Of a stretch of DNA of 64,000 nt, positions 33,810 to 42,876 are shown piece after piece (position 1 is the stretch's first letter; each line of letters starts with the position of its first letter). Below the pieces are notes generated by a model. The model was not told the origin of the DNA, did no database searches, and saw nothing but the letters and a program-made list of their open reading frames with translations. Position numbers and translations under genes: made by a program. The stretch covers positions 186,001-250,000 of the forward strand of contig CBDETI010000034.1 of NCBI GenBank assembly GCA_965242775.1, read 5' to 3'. This DNA is from JAWPMT01 sp965242775. Its GTDB lineage: Bacteria > Bacteroidota > Bacteroidia > Cytophagales > Cyclobacteriaceae.

Positions 33810-33835
33810 GTAACAAACGATATGGTCGCATTGCC
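33810..33835 (+). repeat. 5' half of attC-like site 23 (truncated)
   Basis: GTAACAAACGATATGGTCGC is a class C 5' arm. It runs directly into the Abi-like coding remnant, so the rest of the site has been deleted. Confidence 0.65.
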
Positions 33836-34093
33836 TATTTACACCAAACACTCAATGAACAAGAATATTACGATAAGATCTCTCGACTCAGAGAATGGGC
33901 AAATATTTCAGCAAAAATCCTGAAGACAAACAAAAAGGCAATATTGCATTATCATATAAACACTGAACTTCCTGAATCATTTTATTCTGCACTGTCAATA
34001 TTTGAAGTTGCTTTTAGAAATAGCTTGAATCGTGAGCTAACGGAATACTTTGGAACATCAGCTTGGTATCTAAAATTTGAATCAATCCCATAA
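33833..34093 (+). pseudogene. fragment of an Abi-like (HEPN superfamily) protein
   Basis: An open frame without any start codon translates as AYLHQTLNEQEYYDKISRLR..., with SALSIFEVAFRNSLNRELTEY and a final TSAWYLKFESIP before TAA. The F-E-V-A-F-R-N-S-L-N-R pattern is the signature of the Abi_2-like / abortive infection family. The frame stays open back into the attC half-site, so the 5' part of the gene and the 3' part of the site were lost in one deletion. The C-terminal part of the family is also missing. Confidence 0.7.
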
Positions 34094-34102
34094 TCTACGG
34101 AA

Positions 34103-35266
34103 ATGAAAAGAAGAGAATTCATAGGAACAGGAAGTTTAGCAACTCTTCCGTTACTGTCAGGTTTACCACTAAATGCCAGGAACAGAATTCCTGATTACGC
34201 ATCGGAGGAATATGGAATCAACCTAGTTTTAGATGGGTACTTCTTTCCACCGAAACAGTATATTAGAAAACTTGGCGAGATTGAGTCCCAATCCGGCATT
34301 AATGGAGACTTTTACTCTTCTGGGGGAGTAATTGCCGAACTAGAGCAAGATTTTAGCAAGATAACAGGAAAAGAGAATGCCATTTATATGCCATCAGGTA
34401 CCATGGCTAATGAACTCGCATTAAGAATCCTCTGTGGTAATCAAACCAAGGCTATTGTGCATGGTGATAGTCACATTTATCGAGATGAAGGTGATGCTGC
34501 ACAGGCCATTCACAATAAAAGATTGGTGCCAATAAATTCAGGTAAACATTACTTTTCTGAAGAAGATTTAGATAAGGAACTGATGGAGCTGAGAAATGGT
34601 GAGTCTTTTTACTCGGGAATTGGTGCTTTATCAATTGAAAATCCTGTTAGACGCCATAATGGAAAAATTGTTGATCTGAAATACATAAAAGACGTAACGG
34701 AATATGCAAAGGCAAATGGGATCAGAACTCATTTGGATGGAGCGAGAATACATTTAGCTTCGGCATATTCAGGAGTAAGTGTTCAGAGCTATTGCTCACA
34801 TTTTGATACCGTCTATATTTCACTTTACAAATATCTCGGAGCATGTGGTGGTGCCATTTTGTGTGGAGATAATGAGGTCATCAGTCAAATGAGTCACATG
34901 ATGAAGATTTTGGGTGGAACTGTGTTCAGAAGCTGGACCAACGCAGCAATTGCAAAGTATTTTCTAGAGGGAATTGAAGAAAGGTTGGGGAAAACGATCG
35001 AGCAATCGAATGAATTTATTTCTCAACTGAAAGCGCTTGATGAAATACAAATAAAAACCGTTCAGGACGGGACCAATGTTGTTTTTGTGAAATCCAACAA
35101 ACTGAACCTGGAGACATTTGCTGACGAGATCAATGAAAATCATGGAATTTGGATGAATTATCCTGAAAATGGCGAGATCGAAATTCATCTCAATGAATCC
35201 ATACTATTGAGAAGTAATACCGAACTGCTTAAATCCTTTAAAGATTCGATTATCAAAGCGAAATAA
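34103..35266 (+). CDS. threonine-aldolase-like PLP enzyme with Tat-type signal
   Basis: The protein has 387 residues. The N-terminus MKRREFIGTGSLATLPLLSG looks like a twin-arginine signal with a hydrophobic stretch. The enzyme part fits the beta-eliminating lyase/threonine aldolase family: YMPSGTMANELAL, THLDGARIHLA (D212), and SLYKYLGACGG with the PLP lysine K243. Aldolases of this type are normally cytoplasmic, so export would be unusual. The gene follows the Abi-like remnant by nine bases with no attC between, and a class A half-site follows. Confidence 0.8.
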   Translation: MKRREFIGTGSLATLPLLSGLPLNARNRIPDYASEEYGINLVLDGYFFPPKQYIRKLGEIESQSGINGDFYSSGGVIAELEQDFSKITGKENAIYMPSGTMANELALRILCGNQTKAIVHGDSHIYRDEGDAAQAIHNKRLVPINSGKHYFSEEDLDKELMELRNGESFYSGIGALSIENPVRRHNGKIVDLKYIKDVTEYAKANGIRTHLDGARIHLASAYSGVSVQSYCSHFDTVYISLYKYLGACGGAILCGDNEVISQMSHMMKILGGTVFRSWTNAAIAKYFLEGIEERLGKTIEQSNEFISQLKALDEIQIKTVQDGTNVVFVKSNKLNLETFADEINENHGIWMNYPENGEIEIHLNESILLRSNTELLKSFKDSIIKAK

Positions 35267-35272
35267 CAGATT

Positions 35273-35312
35273 CCTAACAAATACTAAAATGAGTATGACG
35301 AACTGAGCATTT
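35273..35312 (+). repeat. 5' half of an attC-like site (class A)
   Basis: CTAACAAATACTAAAATGAG and the following GAACTGAGC are a class A 5' arm. The 3' arm is absent; a terminator follows instead. Confidence 0.65.
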
Positions 35313-35340
35313 TGAAAGGTATAATTTTGAAAGGTATAAT

Positions 35341-35377
35341 TAGGAGCGATCTTAGAAAAACCGCTCCTATTTTTTTA
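35341..35377 (+). terminator. intrinsic terminator
   Basis: The stem TAGGAGCG (35341-35348) pairs perfectly with CGCTCCTA (35362-35369), with a 13-nt loop and a run of T after it. It ends transcription from the array direction and lies just before the 3' end of the convergent rsgA gene. Confidence 0.8.
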
Positions 35378-35378
35378 A

Positions 35379-36458
35379 TCAGCTTCTATCAATGTTCTTC
35401 TGTTTTATTACCTGCCTCACCATTTTTCCAAAGGCTTTGTCTTTCCTCCTCTTTTCAGAAATGGTTGCTGAAAAATGAGCCTGCTCCCTTTCGAGCTTCA
35501 TGAAGTTTTCGTAAGTTTCTTCATTCAACTCTCCTGAATCCAACGCTTCGAGAACCGCGCAACCATCTTCCTTTTGGTGGCTACAATCATTGAACTTACA
35601 ACACTTAGCCAACTCATATATCTGGTCAAAGGTTAGCTTCAATCCTAATGAGCTATCAGTAATACCTACTTCTCGCATTCCAGGATTATCAATGATCACG
35701 CCACCTGTTTCAAGCACAATCAACTCCCGGTGTGTGGTAACGTGTTTCCCCCTATCAATAGATTCACTGATCGCTCCCGTTCTCATTTGCGAATGACCCG
35801 CCAGACAATTGATCAATGTGGATTTGCCCACACCCGAAGAACCAAGTAAAACATAGGTTTCGCCCGCCTTAATCAAAAGCCTTATTTGGCCAAGTCCTTC
35901 ACCTGTCAAACTACTGGTAGTCAATACCTGGATTCCCTTAATGCGACTACCTACTTCATGGAGAATTTCATTTAACTGTTCTTTATCGATTAAATCAATC
36001 TTATTGAGAATGATGATGGGCCGAATGTTGGCAGCGTGGCAAATGGTAATGTATCGCTCCAATCGATTAATACTATAATCTCTGTTAACAGATTGGACAA
36101 TAAGCCCAACGTCTACATTTGAAGCAATGATTTGCTTTTCACCATTTCGTCCGACTGCTTGCCTCTCTAAAGCATTCACTCTCGGATAAACAGCATGAAT
36201 TAATCCTTTATCAGAATCGTATGGAGCCAGTGCTACCCAATCACCAACAGCCGGCAAATCAGATCTGTTTTGTGCGGTAAATCGTAGATTCCCAATTAGT
36301 TCACAGTCTATCTCGCCTTGCTTTGTAAGTACTATGTACCGCTCTTTGTGTTCAAGAATAACCCGTCCTACATCAAAAGATTCAAGGTCATTTCTTCTAT
36401 ATTCATTCAGGTACTCATTAAAACCTAAGTCCTTGATATTGTATTCTCGCTTTGTCAT
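35379..36458 (-). CDS. rsgA: ribosome small-subunit-dependent GTPase A (RsgA/YjeQ)
   Basis: The protein has 359 residues from the ATG at 36458; an upstream in-frame ATG would add 43 residues that do not belong to the family. Order: OB-fold (about 30-105), circularly permuted GTPase with NKIDL (G4) before GSSGVGKSTLIN (G1) and DNPGMREVG (G3), then a C-terminal Cys cluster (CCKFNDCSHQKEDGC). RsgA assists late 30S maturation. It lies on the minus strand at the end of the better-preserved array and could be either host sequence or an extra copy carried as cargo. Confidence 0.92.
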   Translation of the reverse strand: MTKREYNIKDLGFNEYLNEYRRNDLESFDVGRVILEHKERYIVLTKQGEIDCELIGNLRFTAQNRSDLPAVGDWVALAPYDSDKGLIHAVYPRVNALERQAVGRNGEKQIIASNVDVGLIVQSVNRDYSINRLERYITICHAANIRPIIILNKIDLIDKEQLNEILHEVGSRIKGIQVLTTSSLTGEGLGQIRLLIKAGETYVLLGSSGVGKSTLINCLAGHSQMRTGAISESIDRGKHVTTHRELIVLETGGVIIDNPGMREVGITDSSLGLKLTFDQIYELAKCCKFNDCSHQKEDGCAVLEALDSGELNEETYENFMKLEREQAHFSATISEKRRKDKAFGKMVRQVIKQKNIDRS

Positions 36459-36587
36459 TTGCTTTAATATTTCGTACAAAAACGGTATGGTATTTTCACC
36501 ATACCCAATTTGATTAGTTACTTGTTTGTAAGCGCTTTTAGACCTTTTCCAGACCAATGAGTGTGGCAAACAATCTCCTCGAATCAA

Positions 36588-37174
36588 ACACGAAAGGCTC
36601 GAATACCAAAAGGTGATTATTTTCAGAGAATAAATAAAATGAAATCACACTCAGCGATCACAGGCAGATCACCGTTGCATAGGTATATGATAAGATTCGA
36701 CAGTAATGAATTGAAGATCCAATTCTAATTACCGCCTTTTATACCGACTCCTGAGCGTATAATATGTGAAGAGAGATTGTTCTCATAAAAAAGCAAAGAT
36801 AGAAATGCCGTGAGCGAAAGCAAATTTTGGCACATAAGCCTCTTCGGGACTAAATGAATTATTTACAAAGGCTGGTGCAGTCAGATACTTTTGTGCCCCG
36901 AATAAAGGATACTGATATCTCAGAGGAAAATTTTAAAATCCAGCAAGTAACAAACAGTAAAGTGCATGGCCATCTTGATAGATTGAAGTAATCTGCTCTG
37001 GCAAGCCAGCCTTGATCCTCCAGTCTACGAGCCCCTCTACACTTCGAGTTAGAAGGACGCCTGGTCCGCCGCAAATATTAAATTTAATCAGGGCAAGGTT
37101 ATGATAGTGCTGATGTAGGCTTAGACATCATTGACGTAAAGGTGACCTAGACATGACGTAACAGGCCTTCAGAT
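36588..37174. other. non-coding stretch with attC remnants
   Basis: No convincing gene here. TGAATTATTTACAAAGGCTG at about 36852 and GATACTTTTG at about 36885 copy the interior of class B sites. GTAACAAACAGTAAAGTGC at 36947 is a 5' arm, and CGAGTTAGAAGG at 37045 may be a worn 3' core. The stretch looks like two or more collapsed attC sites. Confidence 0.5.
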
Positions 37175-37789
37175 TTGAAACTACTTTTGTTTTTAAACCG
37201 AAAAAAGAAAGTGAAGAACAACGAACAAGCAAGGAGGATCAAAGCGATTAGAAACCGCAAGGGTCTTTCACAAGAAGAATTGTCTGAAGCATCTGGGTTA
37301 AGTCTACGAACAATTCAGCGAATTGAAAATGGCGAAACGACACCTCATGGTGATTCAGTAAAAAAAATAGCAATCGCACTTCAGGTTTCACCCGATGAAA
37401 TTATTGATTGGCAAATACGAGAAGATAATAGCCTAATAACCATACTGAATTTGTCGCAACTGGGATTTCTGGCATTCCCTTTACTTGGAATACTCATACC
37501 ACTAATAATATGGATTATTAACAGAGATAAAATAAAGAATATGAACACAGTAGGAAAATCAATTCTTAATTTTCAAATAAGCTGGACACTGTCATTGTTT
37601 ATGTTCAATATTCTCATCGCAGTAAGTGCGCTTTTGGTGATGAGAAACTTTCGAGAAATCATATTATCAATAATCACCTTAACGGTTGTCCTTTATATAT
37701 TTAACCTGGTCATGATCATAAGAAACACGGTATCGTACAATAAAAAAGACATGGTGAACTACAAACCAGCGCTGAATTTTTTAAACTAA
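37175..37789 (+). CDS. XRE-family HTH regulator with C-terminal membrane helices
   Basis: The protein has 204 residues. The HTH (about 15-70) reads AIRNRKGLSQEELSEASGLS and RTIQRIENGETTPHGDS. Three to four membrane helices follow, with a DUF4870-like pattern. The start is uncertain: TTG at 37175, or GTG at 37211 (KVKNNEQ), which would begin closer to the HTH. Membrane-bound XRE regulators of this type in Bacteroidota are uncharacterised; a membrane sensor is a reasonable guess. Confidence 0.75.
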   Translation: MKLLLFLNRKKKVKNNEQARRIKAIRNRKGLSQEELSEASGLSLRTIQRIENGETTPHGDSVKKIAIALQVSPDEIIDWQIREDNSLITILNLSQLGFLAFPLLGILIPLIIWIINRDKIKNMNTVGKSILNFQISWTLSLFMFNILIAVSALLVMRNFREIILSIITLTVVLYIFNLVMIIRNTVSYNKKDMVNYKPALNFLN

Positions 37790-37802
37790 CATGGCTGCAG
37801 AA

Positions 37803-37914
37803 CGCTACACAACAAATGCTAAAAATGGATCGCGGAACGCACCCATGCGAGTTGAAATGTTTGGGCGATTTTCCTTCACCCAGCTTGATATTTACTGATC
37901 GTTTGTTGCAACAT
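37803..37914 (+). repeat. degenerate attC-like site
   Basis: A 5' box ACAACAAATGCTAAAAATGG and a 3' end TATTTACTGATCGTTTGTTG lie 112 bp apart. The 3' core reads GTTTG, and the next unit's own end (GCAACTAAC at 38547-38555) matches its reverse complement with one change, which supports the junction. Confidence 0.5.
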
Positions 37915-37915
37915 A

Positions 37916-38554
37916 ATGAATATACTTAGATACATGCTCGCAGTTAGTCTTTGCTTGCAGTTGATTTCTGTTAGTGCGCAGACCAAGAATTTCGAACTGA
38001 ATAACGCTAATTCAATTCTACTTGATGTTGAAAGTTTGGAAATCCTAACTTCTGGCTATTGGCGGGTTTACAGCGATGAGTTAGAAAGTCGAGGAACAAC
38101 GATATCAACTCATAAGAACATTTCAATGTGCTACTATCCGAATGGAACCTTCTTTTACAATGGTGCAATGGGAACCTGGAAAGTTTTAGAAGAAAGATAT
38201 ATCGAACACAAGCTGAATGATAAGGATGCAGAAGACAGACTGAATTTTGGAGGTATATTTTCTCTTGCCGAACTGGATTACTCCAAACTAGTGCTGACTA
38301 AGTTACTTACCAGTTCGCATGATATGAAGAGAACTCTGTATCTGAAGTCATCGACGATCTTGACTAAGACAGAGCAACCAAACTCCGGTGGACCCTACTT
38401 TTCCGAAGGGACAGTGGACCAAGTAACAATTGACTCGCTCAGCAAGATGAATTCAGAGGAACTCTTTAATGCAGGGTTCACCATTCTTGGTAGCAATATG
38501 ATTCATATCATTGCTCCCGACTCGATGTATGTTATAACACTAAAAAGCAACTAA
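37916..38554 (+). CDS. secreted protein of unknown function
   Basis: The protein has 212 residues with a signal peptide (about 1-21, ending SAQ). The middle has a lipocalin-like pattern (GYWRVYSDELES, CYYPNGTFFYNGAMGTWKVLE) often seen in Bacteroidota secreted proteins of the lipocalin-type family, which is only a resemblance. The stop is within the CTAAC box of the next site. Starts two bases after the proposed site. Confidence 0.6.
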   Translation: MNILRYMLAVSLCLQLISVSAQTKNFELNNANSILLDVESLEILTSGYWRVYSDELESRGTTISTHKNISMCYYPNGTFFYNGAMGTWKVLEERYIEHKLNDKDAEDRLNFGGIFSLAELDYSKLVLTKLLTSSHDMKRTLYLKSSTILTKTEQPNSGGPYFSEGTVDQVTIDSLSKMNSEELFNAGFTILGSNMIHIIAPDSMYVITLKSN

Positions 38555-38786
38555 CAAGCGATATAGCGAATGGCCAAACTACCTACTTGAAATTACAGCG
38601 CAATCCGTCCGTGAATCTCCATTCTCCCGCATCTGTGCTTTTAGCTATTTCCTATTCGTGGATTTTGACCTACGGAATGCGGTGTATTCTGGATACTGTT
38701 GCAGGGGTTGGGTTGCGAGCCCAGGGCAGTTTCACTACTTTAGTTTTTTTTATAACTCGTCGGCATACCTCCATTAGCCAGACGTT
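38551..38786 (+). repeat. attC-like site (long form, chimeric)
   Basis: The 5' arm CTAACAAGCGATATAGCG copies site 2, while the 3' end CCATTAGCCAGACGTTAC resembles the half-site at 29866; the two arms pair poorly. The interior box TTCACTACTTTAG is at 38731. Length is 236 bp. Confidence 0.7.
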
Positions 38787-38801
38787 ACCCTCAATCACAA
38801 C

Positions 38802-39936
38802 ATGAAAAAAATTCTAATTTTATTATTGTTTCCTGTTCTATACAGCTGCCAACAAACAGAAAGTTCCACGTCTGAAATGAATCAGTCAGAGGAACTAATT
38901 AATGATTTTGTAAATCTTATCGAAAATGATCTAAAGGATGATAACATCAGGGGCTCCATATCATTTGTGATTCTGAAAGAGGATAAAGTCTTGTCATCCA
39001 AAGCATTTGGATTCATTGCCCCTAAAGATGAAAAATTAGTTGATTCTAACACCATCTACCGTATTGGTTCGATCACTAAATCATTTACTGGATTTCTACT
39101 ATTAAAACTCCACCAGGATAGAGTTTTAGCCCTTGATGATCCAATTGAAAAATACCTTCCTGAAATCAAAAGCCTAATCGACTATGACAAATATCCACCC
39201 TTAACTTTTAGACAATTAGCCTCTCACACATCCGGACTAGATAGGGAATCGAGAAATCGAGAAGCAAATTTTGGTTCTGTCAGTGAATGGCAAGAGAAGG
39301 TACTAAAGGCAATTCCGGAAACTGGTTTTTCGCGTTGCACCAAACGAGCGATTCAGGTATTCCAACATTGGTTTTGCCATTTTGGGTTTAGCTATTTCCA
39401 GGGCTGCAAATAAGCCATATATTGAATTGCTAGAAGATGAAATATTTCATCCGCTAGCAATGGAAAATACATTTTTCGAGATTGCCGAAAACAAAAAAGT
39501 GAATTTAGCTCAAGGAATGGGAGGAGGACCAACGGCAGAACTTGATTACGAATTTCCTATGAGAGAGCACAAAGGAAGAGGATATAGAATCCCAAATGGA
39601 GGTATCTATTCAACACCAAATGATATGGCTTTATTCATGAAGGCTTGTATGGGTTATTCAAATATTTTGAATGAAGAGACCTTGCAACTTTTGCAAACCA
39701 GCCAGACCCCTACTTCAAGATTAAGATCAAATTATAGTTTTGGCTTCAACCTCTATTCAGATCAAGGAATTGAAACAGTTGGGCATGGGGGATCTACACC
39801 CGGATACTCCGCTCATTTTGAATTTGAAAAGAACAGCAAGTACGGTATTATCGTGATGAGAAACTATAATTTTGGCAATACAAACCTTGACCTTAGATCC
39901 AATTCTTTGATACGAAAACTGACTTTGATGAAGTAA
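38802..39936 (+). pseudogene. serine hydrolase lipoprotein, class C beta-lactamase-like, frameshifted
   Basis: The first frame has a lipoprotein signal (lipobox YSC near residue 16) and SITK in YRIGSITKSF. It derails after ETGFS (near 39332). The +1 frame continues VAPNERFRYSNIGFAILGLAIS, giving the YSN motif, and runs to 39936 with HGGSTPGYS as the third motif. Removing one base in GGTTTTTCGCG restores one protein of about 377 residues. Unit ends match in part (GTTACCCT / AGGATAAC). A real break would inactivate the enzyme, because the SxxK and YSN parts would be on separate products. Confidence 0.8.
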
Positions 39937-39938
39937 GG

Positions 39939-40050
39939 ATAACAAATACTAAAATGAATACGGGCACAGCGTATTTTGATGGACCATGCAAAACCGAAAT
40001 GTCAGCGCTTATGACAACTGGGGCACATACTCATTTTACTGATCGTTATC
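39939..40050 (+). repeat. attC-like site (short form, class A)
   Basis: ATAACAAATACTAAAATGAA pairs with TCATTTTACTGATCGTTAT. Length is 112 bp. It is the last well-kept site before the minus-strand genes. Confidence 0.8.
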
Positions 40051-40117
40051 GGCAATTCGGCTTTAGAAACAAGACCAGGCACTTTATCGAAACTCCACAA
40101 AATGAAGGCATCAAAAT

Positions 40118-41068
40118 CTAATGTGACGAGTCGCTGAGAGCACCTCCATAAACCTTCTTCCAAACTCTCCCCAAATTTTTGGACGTTGATAGTCCTGAAA
40201 GTTGTGCTGATTCATCAACACCGCTATTCGAATAGTTAATTAGGTTTTTGGCCAATTCTAGTTTCACAATCTGACTAAACTCCGTAATCGTTATTCCAGT
40301 TGCTTCTTTGAATTTCCGAGTTAGATTCCGTGAGCTCATATTCGCTTCAATGGCAAGCCTGTCTAAGCTAAATCTTGTCTTTGGAAATTGTGTGATCAGG
40401 TTTTGCACCTTATGGATACCTCCATACGAATGGTTTCTATAATTGAAATAAGTACTTACCTGATTATCATCTGGGTTTCTTCGATAATACACAATCAACT
40501 TAGCGGCCACATCTGATGCGATATAGGGTCCATAATCTTCTTCAACAAGTGCCAAAGAAAGGTCTATACCGGATGCCACTCCTGCGCTCGTATAAATTGG
40601 AAATTCCTTGGTATAGAGGACATCAAATTTAACCTCAATCTTCGGGTAGCTTTTTTGAAAAAGCTGCTGGCATGTCCAATGAGTGGTACAGGATTTTTCA
40701 TTCAAAAGCCCGGCTTCTGCGAGAAAGAAAGATCCGGTGCAAACAGAACTGATTCTTACATTTTCATCATAAAGGGATCGTAACCATTCCCAAAGATTTA
40801 CCGGCAGCTTGTCATAATAGTCTTTGTTTAATAATTCTGGTCTTGTCCCCGGTATGAAAAGGGTGTCTCCCGCTTTCAGATTAACTTCCTCGAAATTTCG
40901 TAATTCACTAAAAACCGGCCCTTGCGCGGTTACAATTCGATCTGCAACTCCCACATACTCGATATGGTAATTGGCTCCTGAATCATTGGCTTGATCAAAA
41001 ACTTGTGCAGGACCAGCCAAATCTAAAATCTGCAACTTTGGCAGCATCAAAAACACCGTATTTGACAT
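40118..41068 (-). CDS. GlxA-type transcriptional regulator (DJ-1/PfpI domain plus AraC domain)
   Basis: The protein has 316 residues. The N-terminal DJ-1/PfpI-like domain (about 1-185) has the nucleophile-elbow region SVCTGSFFLAEAGLL and YTSAGVASGIDLSLALV. The C-terminal AraC-type HTH pair (about 215-316) begins FSLDRLAIEANMSSRNLTRKF, but the second HTH is short and ends YGGALSDSSH, so the end may be altered. It lies 55 bases after the MBL gene on the same strand; a regulator of that gene is possible. Confidence 0.85.
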   Translation of the reverse strand: MSNTVFLMLPKLQILDLAGPAQVFDQANDSGANYHIEYVGVADRIVTAQGPVFSELRNFEEVNLKAGDTLFIPGTRPELLNKDYYDKLPVNLWEWLRSLYDENVRISSVCTGSFFLAEAGLLNEKSCTTHWTCQQLFQKSYPKIEVKFDVLYTKEFPIYTSAGVASGIDLSLALVEEDYGPYIASDVAAKLIVYYRRNPDDNQVSTYFNYRNHSYGGIHKVQNLITQFPKTRFSLDRLAIEANMSSRNLTRKFKEATGITITEFSQIVKLELAKNLINYSNSGVDESAQLSGLSTSKNLGRVWKKVYGGALSDSSH

Positions 41069-41123
41069 ATTTGAACCTTAGTAATAATTCAAGATAATCC
41101 TTCCATACGCAAAGAATAATCAA

Positions 41124-42620
41124 TTATTTGTCGGGAAGTCCTCTTTCTCTGAGGTATTCCGGATAGACCCCTTCGGATGATTCTTCCCTGGCCTGCTGAA
41201 TCTCATGGAAAGAAGTAGGTTTTAGATGGGTGCCTAAAATGATGTATTTGCCCAGCTTGTTTGATTCGATCCAATCAATAAAAAATGAAAAAATATTGCA
41301 CCAAGGCGAAAATTCGAAGTAGCTATCTGCTTCAATGATCGCCTTATCCGAATCAACTCGAACGTATAGCATATCGTCTACATGGGGAGTTATCCCCACA
41401 TTTATGACCTTCAAGTTTACATCACCACTTGCAATGACCTTGAACTTTCCCGGAGCGATCGTTTCAACCTTACATTTTCGATTTTGTTCAGGTACATATT
41501 GACTTATTCTACCCTTTGTCTTCGATGAGGTTAATATGGTTATCTCTTCGGAGTTATATCCCCTCAACCCGCTCACATGATCCGTGTGGTTGTGGCTCAG
41601 AACTACATACTTTACAGGTTTTCCTGGAAAATCTGCTTTCACAGATTCTAAAAATTTGTTGGTTATACCAGGGCTAAGGATGGCATCATAGACTAATATG
41701 AAATCCGAAAAGACCACAAATGGTATATTGTAAAGATTACCTCCAAGTCCCTGATACTGGTATACATTACCACTTACCTGATTTAATGTCCATGCTTCAT
41801 TTTTAAATGGAGCCAAATCTTCATCCAAACTAAAAGCGCCTTTGAGTGATTGATTATATTCAATGCGCTTGGGAACTCTGATTTTTTGTTTCTCAGCATC
41901 AACATATTGATCGATCTTATTAGGAACCAGAAGCCCATTGAGATCAATTCTGTAGCCGTAAGCAATGGTGTTCTGCCTCTTGCCCCACATCAGATCACCT
42001 GATATCCAACTAACTTTTTCAAGCGAATTTGATTCATTCAGGTACAGTCTTCTTCGTGTTCCATTGAAGGTTATCTCCAGTATCGCATGACCCTCTTGAG
42101 TGTTGCCAATAAATGACAGTCTCAGGTTTTCCTTCTCCAATTTCGCCAGCCATAAGCCAGGGATATACATACAATCCTCAAGTATATTTTCAAATGGCTT
42201 GCTTACAGAATTAAACTTTCTCATTTGAGTGGTGATGTAATAAGAGGTGTCGTTCAAATTCAACTCCTCCCATCTAAGATCATGTCCACCACGATACAGC
42301 TCTCTTGAATAGTTCCGATATTTTTTGTTTTCAAAATCATAGAACCAATGACCGATAAATGACTCCCTGGATTCTTCCGTTCTAATAGCCTGAGTCATAT
42401 CATAGGCTTGACGCGAATTATTATTCAGTCCTGCCAATGTGAAGCTCATTGCCCCCATCGATTCGTATGCTTTGGAATTTTCAGCTTCCTTTAACTTCTC
42501 AAATAGTTGCGAGGCGTGTATATCATCTTTTTTATGCCCCACATCCTGACTAAATGCGCGATTAATGAAACTGCTTAGAACCAGCAAAATCAACCCCAAA
42601 GTATCACCATTAAACTTCAT
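41124..42620 (-). CDS. secreted MBL-fold metallo-hydrolase
   Basis: The protein has 498 residues with a signal peptide (about 1-24). The C-terminal third carries the MBL motif LSHNHTDHVSGL (HxHxDH variant HNHTDH), later ITPHVDDMLY and EADSYFEF for further metal ligands, and GTHLKP near the end. The N-terminal ~270 residues look like a separate strand-rich domain. The substrate cannot be inferred. Its neighbour on the same strand is the GlxA-type regulator. Confidence 0.8.
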   Translation of the reverse strand: MKFNGDTLGLILLVLSSFINRAFSQDVGHKKDDIHASQLFEKLKEAENSKAYESMGAMSFTLAGLNNNSRQAYDMTQAIRTEESRESFIGHWFYDFENKKYRNYSRELYRGGHDLRWEELNLNDTSYYITTQMRKFNSVSKPFENILEDCMYIPGLWLAKLEKENLRLSFIGNTQEGHAILEITFNGTRRRLYLNESNSLEKVSWISGDLMWGKRQNTIAYGYRIDLNGLLVPNKIDQYVDAEKQKIRVPKRIEYNQSLKGAFSLDEDLAPFKNEAWTLNQVSGNVYQYQGLGGNLYNIPFVVFSDFILVYDAILSPGITNKFLESVKADFPGKPVKYVVLSHNHTDHVSGLRGYNSEEITILTSSKTKGRISQYVPEQNRKCKVETIAPGKFKVIASGDVNLKVINVGITPHVDDMLYVRVDSDKAIIEADSYFEFSPWCNIFSFFIDWIESNKLGKYIILGTHLKPTSFHEIQQAREESSEGVYPEYLRERGLPDK

Positions 42621-42876
42621 AGAGTAATTGAATTAACCTTAGGTCAAAGCTATTTCTAAAAAAAACCTGCCGAGGGACAAATGTTACCCACATATGGCCA
42701 AAATAGACTTGAACAATGATCAAAGCTCATTCACCGGCACCACCTGTTTTCATTTAAGGGCTATAAATCATGCTAGTCTTTGTCTGCAAGCAAAAACTAA
42801 CATCACATTAAACCTTTACGCACTTTCAAAGTCTAAAAGAGAACTAATAAACCTGAAATAACGATATCATAAACTG

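Noticed and set aside
38587..38805. Open frame over the chimeric site at 38551
   Set aside because: It is entirely inside attC sequence.
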